From positions 10,914,393 through 10,978,392 of the forward strand of contig CP099851.1 of NCBI GenBank assembly GCA_030062745.1: a stretch of 64,000 nucleotides of DNA, read 5' to 3'. This DNA comes from Capitulum mitella (Eukaryota; Arthropoda; Thecostraca; Pollicipedomorpha; Pollicipedidae). Numbering within the stretch: the first letter of the stretch is position 1; every line of letters starts with the position of its first letter. The position numbers and the translations under genes are program-made. The notes under the pieces are model-generated. The model ran no database searches. It saw only the letters and a list, made by a program, of their open reading frames with translations, and was not told the DNA's origin. This document shows, one piece after another, positions 11,945 through 22,838 of this stretch.

Positions 11945-13572
11945 GCTCCTTTTTTTCGTGCGCTGTGACAGGAATCATGCTTTCTTTCTAAACTGTCTGT
12001 GCAGCTTGCCACCCGACCCCTCCCCTGCCCCCCTGGTGACGCCGCCTTTAGATGGCTCTGGACGAGCACGCTGCCTTTAATGACTGTTGCGCTCCCCTCA
12101 GCTTTTGAAAAAATTAACATTAGGCTGGCGTTCGGACCACGAGCCTAGTGGTATGTGAACATGTAAAACTGAATACCCCACGAAAGGGTATAAAATCCCT
12201 GGAGAATCTCCCGTGTAGTATTGTCAAAGACCGCCCATGGCGTTAACGGGAATTTCCCATCTTGGTCAGTTTTTCAAAAGTCGATTAGGAGTCTCCGAAG
12301 GGAATCGCGGATAACGTTTTCAGTAATTATTTCTGCTGAGAAATGTGTATTTCTATTAAAAAAAGCAATAAATGAAAACTTCCATGGGCGTAGTGTACTG
12401 ACCGTGATGCGATATTGATATGTGATAGCAGAATATGTGGTTTGTGTATTGAACACCGGTTTCCTATGGCAAACTAGAAGCCTTGTTTCGAATTGACAGC
12501 TTCGAATTAGAAGCATTGGCTGTGGGTACATCGCTAGGAAGTTTGGAAGCGAAGTCTAAAGGAAGTACGTATGACTGTTGACAAGTTTTTATGGTAAAAC
12601 AACAAATACTGCTCACGAATTCAAAAAAATATCAGCCTATTTATGTTTTCGATGAAGTCGGTTGGGTAGCTTTTGCATGGTGTTGTCGTCTTTGGTTGAA
12701 GCGATGTAGTGTGATTTGTCAAACGAAGATAGATGCTCACTTTGTTTTGATATCAGTTCTTGATAGTGTGAGAGAGCAGTTATTGTTTTGGTGTGGAATT
12801 TGGTATGTTTAGGTTATCCGTATGGCCCTCAAAAACGTGTAGGACTGACGAGCCCTGGTGGTATAGATGCACATAGCAAGGAATACCTGTTACGCTTGTG
12901 TTGTGCGTGTTTCACGTTGTTATCCTTGTGCCATTTTTCCATGCTTTAAGAAGTTCATGTCATTGCGATAACAGTCCATTTTCTATGTTGTTCTACATTG
13001 TTCTACATTGTTGCATTTTCCGTTATTTTCACCCCTATACATCCGATGTGGTTCACAGTAATCACTTTTCTTAGCACTCTCCGGCACCATATTTGAGTGT
13101 TAATGGTCTGTTTTTAAGTTTCTAAGTAATAATGCCAGGTAACAGGAACTCAGATGGTAGATGTAAGTGGGCCCTCGCTCGGCTATTGTTTGTAAACAAA
13201 AGCAAATATGCTTTTGATAGTATATTGTATTATCTGTAGTGCCTGTTACGTAAGTATGACATCAACACTGGCCATGTCAGTACCATACTTGCAAAGTCAT
13301 TTAACGTGTTTTATTGCAAACATTGAACTTAAGACTCTTGACCAAGGCTAGAGCAAAGTTCACGTGAATGCACACCATAGTCACAACAATATGGAAAGAG
13401 AGGATGAAGTGCAGTACATTTCTAGTAATTTCTTTTCCAAAATTAAATAGAAACTTAAATTTGCATGCAGTATAATCTCCAGGCTTACTAACGACGTCAT
13501 GTGCGCATAAGGATATAATAAAAGATAAACTTGTAATACTGAATGTAGAAAAAACATGAAACATCGTTGAGA
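11945..13572. other. AT-rich non-coding stretch
   Basis: Nothing recognisable as a gene, RNA or array. A block at about 13430-13520 (GCATGCAGTATAATCTCCAG) is similar to one at about 14950-15040 (GCATGCAGCATGACCTCCAG), which suggests two copies of a short interspersed repeat. Confidence 0.5.
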
Positions 13573-14165
13573 TTAACCCACCATTGACGGGGGGAGAGGT
13601 TTTAACGTTCCCACTAGCGCAATGCTTGAAGTTCTCCCAAACAAATAAACAAAGTCCTGCAGCTTTCAGTATCTTTTATTGCATCAAGTGTGCACGTGCA
13701 GAATTGGGAACGAGGTCATCCTAGGTCACACCTGAATGACGTCATAAAAAGCAATCATGTTTTGCGATTCTACGTTTAACTTAACTTTTACTTCGCCGCT
13801 GTTTTGTCTGTGCTTTTACATTGCATGTGGCTTGTCTTGCATATCAGCATGACCTGAGAGCCCAGTATAGTATACCACCCAGTATACCACTGGTCTCATT
13901 CTACGTCATCCTAGGTCAAATACGCCTTTTCCACTTTCCGGATCCAGTCCATCTTACAACGGACCGGGGTAAACTGGTTTCCGGATGCAACGAAATAGAA
14001 TATCGAGTTTTCGTGAAAGGTATTTAACATACAACAATCGCGGAAATGTCTTGCAACGATGCAAGATTTATTCGTTGTGTGGCCTGCGGGGGTTTTACGC
14101 ACATTTCAGCCTCGCAAGTAAACTGATGGCGTCCGTTTGACGCTCTGGATGACCGATATGAAGAT

Positions 14166-14275
14166 ATCGGTCCGATGTGCAGCATTCCGTAAAAATAGGT
14201 AACATGGGTCAGGTTGACTTATCGGTCCGATGTGCAACATTCCGTAAAAATAGGTAACATGGGTCAGGTTGACTT
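14166..14275. repeat. Tandem duplication, 55 bp x 2
   Basis: Bases 14166-14220 and 14221-14275 are adjacent copies that differ by one base (GTGCAGCATT versus GTGCAACATT). The near identity indicates a recent duplication inside the surrounding element. Confidence 0.95.
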
Positions 14276-15289
14276 GAAGGGTCACCCAGAGCTGGGAATG
14301 GAGAAAATCAGTCTGCTTGTGGTATTTCGAGTATGAAACCACGAAATGTTGCAATATTGCATGTGCACGGTAATTGTGTATCCAAAACTCTTCGAAAGTG
14401 TCGTTTTGAGATTCTTCGTGTCAAATGGGCCAGGAAACGTGTATTGCATGACTCCATGATCCGTTATCACGGACATCAAATTTTACCGAGCCTCTGACCG
14501 TGGCCTTTGATTATCTTAGGTCAGGTGGTACTCAGAATATGAGGCCAAGCTACCAGAGACATATTGTAATGTAAACCTCAGTCCCGGCGTGCTTTCCTTT
14601 GCGGTTTGGCCACTCTGGGAAAAAGGTCACTTTTTGGTGTCTGACCTGACCTGTGACTTCGTTAATGATCAAAAACAAAACAAAAACATGCATATCACAA
14701 GACTATTCGGCTCGGCGTTATCGGTTGCTGTCCGAATCAGCCGAATCAAGCGATTGCTTCTCGAAATTGACGGGGGGGGGGGGCCGTTAACGCTCCGAGT
14801 CGATGGAAGGCGGCGAAGAAATACGCCAGTCAGTTCCTGGTCGATAATAGTGTCAGAAGACAAGAGAGCTGTATATTTTCACAGATACTAACTGCCCGTC
14901 ACAGTATGAAATGACACCATCAGTTACAGCACATATGTGATAGTTTGTCCAGCAAGTTAAATGCAAACTTAATTTTGCATGCAGCATGACCTCCAGGCCT
15001 CTTGCCAAAGTGGCATGTGCACCTGATGATAAAGAATTGGAGCACGAATCCGTGAACTCCAGCGTTCTCAGGTAGTGAGCCAGGTTCAGGTCCGCCAGTG
15101 GTCGTCTGGTGAGCTGTTGTTCATGACAGCAGGTTTTACGGGTCGTGATGCTGATGCACGTGGGGCTGAACCAGTCCTTTAAACCCTTCATTCAAGAAAG
15201 GGACGCGGAGAAAACATGTGGTGAAACATATTATTCTTCGGAGTTTCTTGCATTTGTGTTTGGTGTTCATGTTATAATTTGCCAAACGG

Positions 15290-15437
15290 ACTTGACTTGA
15301 CTTGAGGTCAAAAGTTTGGCCCAAGGTGTCAGAATGGCAAAGCAAAAGGTACACGCAGTTTCGTGGCGCTGCGTTCGTTTGTTCTCGCAGTCTTGGAAAA
15401 CCTCTGGGGTCAACCCCCGCAGTTGGGGGCGGGTTAA
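15290..15437. repeat. Interspersed repeat, copy 1 (related to 25500-25655)
   Basis: The stretch AAAAGGTACACGCAGTTTCG through GGGGGCGGGTTAA corresponds in order to AAAGGTGCACATAATTTCGT through AGGGTCGGGTTAA near 25550-25655. The two share the TTTCGTGGCGC.GCGTT and TTCTC.GCAGT.TT segments between. Both end at a GGGTTAA boundary, which suggests they are the same terminus of one element family. Confidence 0.7.
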
Positions 15438-18400
15438 GAGCGCCGTTGGTGACCTCGATGCTGGAAACGAGCAGTAGCATCTTCATCGCTTATACATTCC
15501 CTTTTTAACCTCGTCTTTTATCGTCGGTTGCTACCTAGGTAGCCTGGATTGTTTTGTCGGTGTCTTATTTGTCTTATTTGTATCGATGTCTCATAGCTTG
15601 CAGCATCTTGTCGTTGATTTGTATGTTCATGATGCCAATCCGTGAGAGCCATTGAATGAATAGATTTTGGTGGCAAGACTTACACACAGGTATTAAAATA
15701 TGAATGCTGTAAAAGTCGTGGAAAATATTACACCGCTATTATCTCGCGAAAGATTGTACTCAGTGGGGCTTCAATTTTGGCGAAAAAAATTAATGATATG
15801 GAAAGTGAAAAATGCTGTATTCCATGTAATAAAATCATCAGTAGCATGCCTTCCTATGTTTATATGAACGATTGCTATTCAAGGGATAATTCTTTAAAAT
15901 GTGATGAAAACAGGTGACGCGGATAATTAAGAATGGTATGGATTTAACAGGTGCTGTTATCAAATCGCACCAGAATAGTCTTACTAATCTGCTTAATTTG
16001 CTAATGACTTCAGGTGTGGTGGAATGTGTACAGCAGTTGACTAAGAAGGTTTCAAAACCTGACTGCCCTTCCCGCAAACTTACATAAAGCTAACGACTTT
16101 TCGCCGGGAGACGCCACAAATCACAACTTTTTAGGAAGCGATTCCTGCTGTCGACCTGTTATCGGCCCACGATGTGCGCTGTTCTTTTCTTCTAGCGTTC
16201 GTTGGCGAACGCCAAATTGTCAAAAGTCAGCTGAAAAACAGGACGCAAAAATAGGACTCACAGGAAAAACGATAGATCACTTGGAAGCTCCTTCACAGCA
16301 GAGTTTTGAGACAATGTAAACCAGAAATAGGCTCGCTTTGGCTCTGGCTACAACTTGGCTGTATCAGTCCAAAATGCGTGTGAAGGTGAGACATTCCCTT
16401 TAAATGTCACAGTTCCCAGCACTGTGCGTGCTGCAGTCCTTAGGACTTCTATGATATTCTGCCAGTTGTCCAGAATTTTAACGTAAGCATGAAAAGAAAT
16501 TGCCTCGGAATTGCTCTGGCAGTACTAAGTTTAGAATGCGCCTACGCCCGTGCCGAGCGCACATCTTCCGAGACGCGCCAGCAGCGCAGAATTGCTTCGG
16601 CGTCTGCAGCCTTAGCCGCCAGTACCACGGCGCTGCGCAGTAGCGGCGTCTGTCCACCGTCCTGGCGGGGGCCGCGCCGGGTGCGCCGTCTGCCGGGCGG
16701 AATTCTGCCGCCGCGCCTTCTGTTCGGCAGCCCGTGCGGGCCGCGGCCGCGGCGGCTCACCGGTCGGTCTCGAGCTGTGCCCGCGACACTGCGGCCGGCC
16801 GGTCGCCGCCCCTCCGTCAGGTGCCGCCTCCCCGGAGATTCCGCCCAGTGGCCCGGCTGACGACGTGGGTCCAGTGCGGCCGCAGGCACGCGAACGTTTG
16901 AAATGGACTGGCGTAATTCGGTGCGTCGAGAGACGTTTTCATCGTGGTTTGTCATTTGCCATATTGATTGCCTGCCCGGTGGTCGCTTCAAGGACGCTAC
17001 ATCGACCAATAACTCTTGAGCCCGGTGGGCGCCACCTGCCAGCCATTTCAATATCCAGTGTTTCGTAACCCCGGGACATCAACCGTTCCATCTGTCGCCA
17101 TCTGAGGAATACCTCAGGCCAGACTCAACCAGTGTTGACACAAGGGCGGACCGGGCGAGACGTCACCTGTTGATGTGTCTCGTTCTGCCTTCCTTCCCCA
17201 TGCCGCCGAATCCCTGATCTGCTACTTGGTTCCGAGACGCCAGTCCGCTCGATCACCGGTGGACTGCGATAGCTGCACGATCGGGCCCCAGTTCGGCCTG
17301 AGCAGCTGGTGATGACCGTTCGTATGACCCTCTAGGTGACTGAATGCGACTGATCCAGTCCTGAAGGGACCGTAGCGCTGCCGGCCAGGGTTGGCATTTC
17401 AGCGAGACGAAATTCTTTGCTGCCACTTGCCGGTTAAACCAGTCGAAACGGGCTGAAAATAGCAGAAATTATTTCGACGTACTGAATGTTTCTATCGCGT
17501 TAACGTTCATTCTGCTTTTAGTTCTAATTAACTCAGTATTGTGCCAAAAGACTTAGATAAGCGGAACATTTGAATGCAAACCTGACCCTATCAAAAATGA
17601 ATTGGCCTACTGCAGGCAACATACTGTCTGTAAATTATTCCCGAATTGTCAGTGGAAATGTTTTGCGTATGAACAGGGAAGCACATGTTACAACGGTGAA
17701 ATAATACACAGCTAGTATACAAACAAGCAAGGTAAGCTTTTTACCTCCTTCGTAACTTTTTAACTTTTTTTTTGTTTTAACCTTAGGAATGCGTCGCAGG
17801 ACAGAGGCTTCCAAAGACCAGACGTTATTGGCTAGGACATAGTGATGGTGTTGTGAAAATGGTCTTTTCATGTTTTTCCTCAATGACTAGGGATATGGCA
17901 ACGAAGAAATCCCACCATGTGCTTGAACCGCCCGTGTTATACATTGTTTTGGTGTTCATTGTCGAAAAGTATCTCGATATGGCTGGCGGCAGTGAACGTT
18001 TTGCATTGTTTTGAATGCTCAATGTCGAAAACTAACTCTATATGGCTGGAAGCACTAAACGTTTCAGATGACCACCATTGGTCGCTGGCGTTATTGCAAA
18101 AATATTCCGACAAAAAGCACACCTGAAACTTGCTGGTTAAGAGGCAACCGTGGAGACAAGGCTTGGACTTTGTTGCGTCTCTGCCCTGGAATCCTTCACA
18201 ACTTTCTGGTCGTCACCCAAGGAATGGGATGTAACTCTCCCAAAACGCCGAGCCTGTGTTGGCAGCTGGAGGAGCTGCAGCTGCGGGACAGAGGGCGGCG
18301 GCTGCCGGCTCTCCCCGGCCATGGCGGCTTCCGGCGCTGGGGAGGCTTACCGAACCGGTCAGCGGCCATTTCCGACTGCGGCGTGGAACTCGTCCTTGAA

Positions 18401-21400
18401 ATGGGGTGAGGCCCTTGCGTGCTGCAGCTTGGGACTCTGCGTTCGGATTAACGCGGTCGGCACGGGCGTCCAGGAGGGAGGGGCAGCCCCGCCTTCTTCC
18501 TAGCCATTGCGGTGGCTATCCTCTGTCAGTGCAGCGGCGACCCTCAGTCACTGTAGAGACAGTCCTCTGTCAATGCAGAGACAATCTTCACTCATCGCAG
18601 AGTTGGCCCTCAGTCAGTGCAGTGGCAACACTCTGTTAGGGCCGAGGTGATCATCGGTCAAGGCAGAGTTGACCCCTTAGTCAGTGCAGCGGCGACCCTC
18701 AGCCGTTCCCTGGCGTCCTCTGGGGCTACTCGGCCTCCTCGTTGTGCCGAAGGAGAGGTACTTGGCCGGGAACGCCGCCTCGCCGCACTCAAGTCCTTCA
18801 GAACCCGGCGAGGAGCTGGAGTGGCGCTCACCAGGACGCGTCGGTCAGCCCGATGCATCGATTCTGTTTCCGGCCGTCCCCGAATTCAGATGGCGTCACC
18901 GCGGCCCGGAAGAAGCAGGTCTGCTTTATGCTGCCGGCAGCGCGGCCCGATGGTCACTAACAGTGGCGCTTCTCCACCCCCACAGAGAGGCTGCCCTGCG
19001 CCCCTCAGCCCTACATCCCCAGCAGAGAGCGTGCCCTGCATTCCTCCACCCCTTGCAGAGAGGGTGTCCTGCGCTGTGAGGTAGCCGTGTCGTGGCCTCG
19101 ACGGCCGGTTAAAGGCCCGTGGGCGCCGTTCAGCTCACTGCCCGAGGTAAAATCAATTCCGATCGGGTCCCGCGTGGGCAGCACGGCCAGGACTTGCACA
19201 ACAAGCTTTGCCCGGTATCGATTACGATCCGGACGCCGTCCAGTTGAAACGCTCGGAACAGCTGGATACAGAGGTAAATACCTAAACGAGCAGCGCTCCG
19301 ACAGGACTGCAGCTAACTGGGATCAGCTTTTTTCTAAAGCCGGTTTTTAGTCGATCCGTGGGACTTAACCAGTTTGGCAAGAACTGGATTTGCCTGAATT
19401 AGGCTGGACAATGACGTTTACGTTAATAATTTTCAAATTGATTACTCAGAGGCCTGGTGTCAGAGGAAGCCGCAACCGGTAACCTTTGTCTAAAACACTG
19501 CGTAAGCCCTAGGACTATTTTGCAAGCGAGTCCAATGGGAGATGCTCCCAAAATGTTACATTCACGTGAACCCATTTCACAAGTAATGGCGTAGTTTCCG
19601 CGCCCAGCTGCCACCATGGCGAACATACTGCCTTTTGCTGGAACTAATCAGATCTATAAATTAGTACGTCACGGGGAACACGCCAGAGCCGCGTACCTTC
19701 ACATCACGGAGTTTTGACATGTGGCCTGACGACGGAAAGTCTGCTCTGTTCTGGCAGTGTTGGTGGATGATATTCCCGTTTTATTCTGCTTTATTAGTTC
19801 AGGGGTACAGAACGAAAAGGAAAAGGACGAAATTGGGAGACGCAAAAATGCGGAATTGGACAACTTCCATGACGCATCTTGTTCTATTTAGCGTTGGGAA
19901 TGGTTCTCCGGGACGCCGTACGGTCAGTTCTGGAACGCTGCAGTAGTGCCAGAGACCCCGCCACGCGGTGACACCATTCACCTTCCCAGGCCGTCCCATT
20001 CAGTCCGGTAATCCAGTTGCGGCCGAGGCCGTCTCAGAGAGGGGCGCTGTGAAGCGGCGTCGAGCCGAGCGGCGGGAATCGCGATTTTCCTCCGTTTTGC
20101 GGGCGGATTGGGGAAGCAGACAGGACCATTATCCCCTAAACTTCCGGGGGTGAAGGTGAAATTGGATTTTCTCGATTCGCGTCGCTCTGAGGGCAGCGGT
20201 ATTATGATCCAGAAGCCCGGTTCTCACCGGGAGCAGAGCGTGCGGGCGGATGGCAGACGGAACGGAACGGAGAAAGACAGCTGCTACCAAGAGCGTTGAG
20301 CAGCCTGGCATCACCGTAAAGTCCGGTAACAGCGGAGCGGTATGGCTAAAGTATTAACATTTGCGACGCGTGACAAGGACGCTCGCTCCCTTGTAGGCCC
20401 GCCTGAGGTTGGACGTGGTACTGACGATTGAGTGTAGTCATGTCCGTTTTGTTATGAGGCAGTACTTATCCTGGGGCCTTCTGAAGAAGTTTTCAGTGGT
20501 TGTCGACATGCGCGACGAGGACATGCTCGTGAATGCGCAGTGCTCCATACCTTTAAGATACTGGTACACTGGTTATCAGAACCAGCACTTGATTGCGTAA
20601 AAGAACGTTTCGTACTGATGTAACTTAGACTCAGGTGTACGTACATGAAATTATTTAAAGGATCTTAAGCAAAGGCATATGATCTAAATTCAACGTCAGC
20701 GACAAACCCATTCACTTCATAAGGACCGTGCGATCTTTGACCACAGTCTGACAATTTGCGCAGCGAATTAGTCTACGCAGAATTCATAACAGCAGACCAC
20801 ATGCGGTGACATCTGCTTCATATATGGCCACACGACCTTGACCCACCCCCATTCCGTCCACGTTCCGTCCGAAATGTTGAAATCAATAATCCATTTTTCT
20901 GACGCGCGTCGTTCCCACCTAGCGCGAAGGGGGGGGGGGGGCTTTCCGCAGCGCGTTTGGGCCCGGTTCATAAAGCAAGCGTGAAAATATGAGCGGAGCT
21001 TGCCACTTTTACAAAGGAGCAGGAACAAAGGATGTTCCCGTTCCACTTAGGCTCCGCTTGTCTCCCGCTCCCGGTGTGAACTGACGTAAAACACGCTAAG
21101 GATCGTCATGAACTAATAGCTGAAGAGATCCTTGCAGTACATGGACACTGTTTTAAAGCCTTTTGAGTAAGATGTATTTATGCGTTTGTGCTATGAGTAT
21201 TAAAGTGATTATCGTGCTTCTTGCCAAACTGACTGGTTGCCTCTGCACCAGACCGTATGTTGTGCTGAAGTGCAGATGCCCGGCTTCACAACCAGTCGGA
21301 TTGTGTAATAATGTCGGAGATTTCTCCAGTCACCCTGCTGAGAGCATTTCGTCCGAAAACTGTGGGAGCAGTCTGGCTTCATCCTTTGGTTTGCCGCCGA

Positions 21401-21835
21401 AAGGTCTGGATAAGTTCCCACTTTGATTGTGTGAATTACGACTGCTGTAGGACGTTGAATCTAGCCGTGCGAGGGCGATTAGGGTTCGTGGGGATCGGTA
21501 GCATCCACGTTTCTTCAGTGCATTAATTGGCCTGGGGGTCGGACTGTCCGAAACAGTATTGCGGCTATGGCAAAAGGTCGGTAACACTACCATTTATGAG
21601 CGTAGAACAGTCAAAACTGGAATGCAATTGCAGTGTCCCCGCTTTCCCGTCTCAAGAAGATGCACGTTTGGGACGTAGTGGTCATGGGATATGGGAGTGC
21701 ATTGGTTCTGCGTATTCGTGAACAACCGATCCTTATTTCACATTGCTGGCTTTAGGTTTGTTCGTGCCAGGACATCCCAAAGAGCGAACAAACAACACTT
21801 GACCGGTTCGCTGGGCCAGTTTCTCACGCCAGATG
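15438..21835. other. Non-coding stretch with GC-rich patches and a short-period repeat
   Basis: No conserved exon recognised. CpG-rich patches lie at about 16540-16870 and 18240-19080. Long frames over them on both strands are low-complexity arginine/proline/alanine translations of GC-rich DNA. A G13 run is at 20929-20941. The remainder is mixed AT-rich DNA in which I see no structure. Confidence 0.4.
18519..18705. repeat. Degenerate tandem repeat of about 25-30 bp
   Basis: A loose unit, roughly CCCTCAGTCAGTGCAGCGGC followed by GA, is repeated about six or seven times with variants such as TCAGTCACTGTAGAGACAG and TCTGTCAATGCAGAGACAAT. It is an old minisatellite in GC-rich DNA with no coding role seen. 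Confidence 0.75.
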
Positions 21836-21930
21836 CCGCGGCATGTCCCACGCCGTCACGGGGGATGGAACCCAAGACCTCGTAATCCCAGCGAAGTCCT
21901 ACCACCTGCCACAGCCACGCGGCTGGCGGC
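21835..21930 (-). repeat. tRNA-derived SINE head (minus strand)
   Basis: On the minus strand an A-box-like GTGGC..AGGTGGTAGGAC is followed at tRNA spacing by an anticodon-arm-like CTTCG/CGAGG stem and a B-box-like GGGTTCCATCCC with a mostly paired TTGGG/CCCCG T-stem. Acceptor-stem pairing is not evident, so it is not a functional tRNA. It reads as a decayed tRNA-related SINE. No second full copy was found in the window. Confidence 0.45.
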
Positions 21931-21935
21931 GGACT

Positions 21936-22108
21936 CCCCCCCCCCCCCACCCGCCTTGCGCTCCCCCTCAGCCCTCCAGTCCGCCGGCAGATCGTAGCCT
22001 TCCTCTCTCCGCGCCGGCGCAGTCGGCCGTCTTGGCCCGGCCAAATCCACGCTGTGGGCCCCCCCCCCCCACCTCAGCGCCAGATTACCTCCCCCCGGCG
22101 GGGGGGGG
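21936..22108. repeat. Cluster of poly-C and poly-G runs
   Basis: Within 175 bp there are a C13 run (21936-21948), a C12 run (22059-22070) and a C6GGCG9 palindrome-like stretch (22091-22108). The sequence is strongly C-skewed on the + strand. No gene is seen. Confidence 0.9.
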
Positions 22109-22800
22109 AGATTCTGTCGTGAGTGATTGGCCGCTCTTTCAGCGGTTGGCCGGTTTCCCGCTGTTAACCTGCCTCCAATCTGCCGCTGCGGCGTCCGCAC
22201 CGGAACATGCTGAGCCACAGGGGGTCATGAGGGTCATTTAACCCGCCCTTTTGGTCAGAGTTTTGAAAAATTGGCCATTATCGGAAGTTTGATTGATTAA
22301 AGAGACAACAAAAGATTTTAAGTCATGAGCTCCTTGACCCCGTCAGTTTTCGAAACTTTCAATTAAATGGTAAGAGTAGTATGGAACCTTTTATTTTAAC
22401 TCTGAACGTCCCCCTACGAAAATCTCGGTGGCGTTACTGGCCGCCAACTTCCCGTGTCGAAGGGAGGAGGGGGCACTATGCTCTTGTCGTTTTTGGTCTG
22501 GCCGCATCGGATAGCGGTCACGCACCATGCGAAAGCGTGCTGGATTTTGAAACGACGAAGTCGTTTGCTGTCGCCTCTCGTTGGTGTGAGAATGCGAGCC
22601 GTGCGGACGCGACCATTAGCGTCGAGGCTCCTGATAGTAGCACTTACCGTTCTTAAACTGAAGATTTCTCCACCCGACATTGGTAAACGGTGTTTCCGCT
22701 TCCTCCACAAGCATCACAACAAAACGCGTCAATGACACCTCTGCGACCTTTCCATGGCTACCTATCTAACGGAGCGAACATTGCCAAGTCGAACAGCGAA

Positions 22801-22838
22801 CAAGTCGTTACAAACTCCTACGAGTTTGTAACGACTTG
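22801..22838. other. Perfect hairpin, 17-bp stem, 4-nt loop
   Basis: CAAGTCGTTACAAACTC is followed by CTAC and then its exact reverse complement, GAGTTTGTAACGACTTG. Pairing stops abruptly on both sides. The stem is too short for an animal microRNA precursor. It may be a relic of a small palindromic insertion. Confidence 0.9.

Larger units (their letters stand above)
13573..15437. mobile_element. Second TTAA-ended element with G-run inverted termini
   Basis: The left end (13573 on) reads TTAACCCACCATTGACGGGG and then AGAGGTTTT. The right end in reverse complement (from 15437) reads TTAACCCGCCCCCAACTGCG and then a GGGGG stretch and AGAGGTTTT. The shared TTAACCC...GGGGG...AGAGGTTTT order supports an element of about 1.87 kb. 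Inside are a 55-bp duplication, a G12 run (14772-14783) and TGACCTGACCT stretches, but no transposase frame. A CRE palindrome lies at 13737-13744. The ends are short and degenerate, so the boundaries are inferred. Confidence 0.45.
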
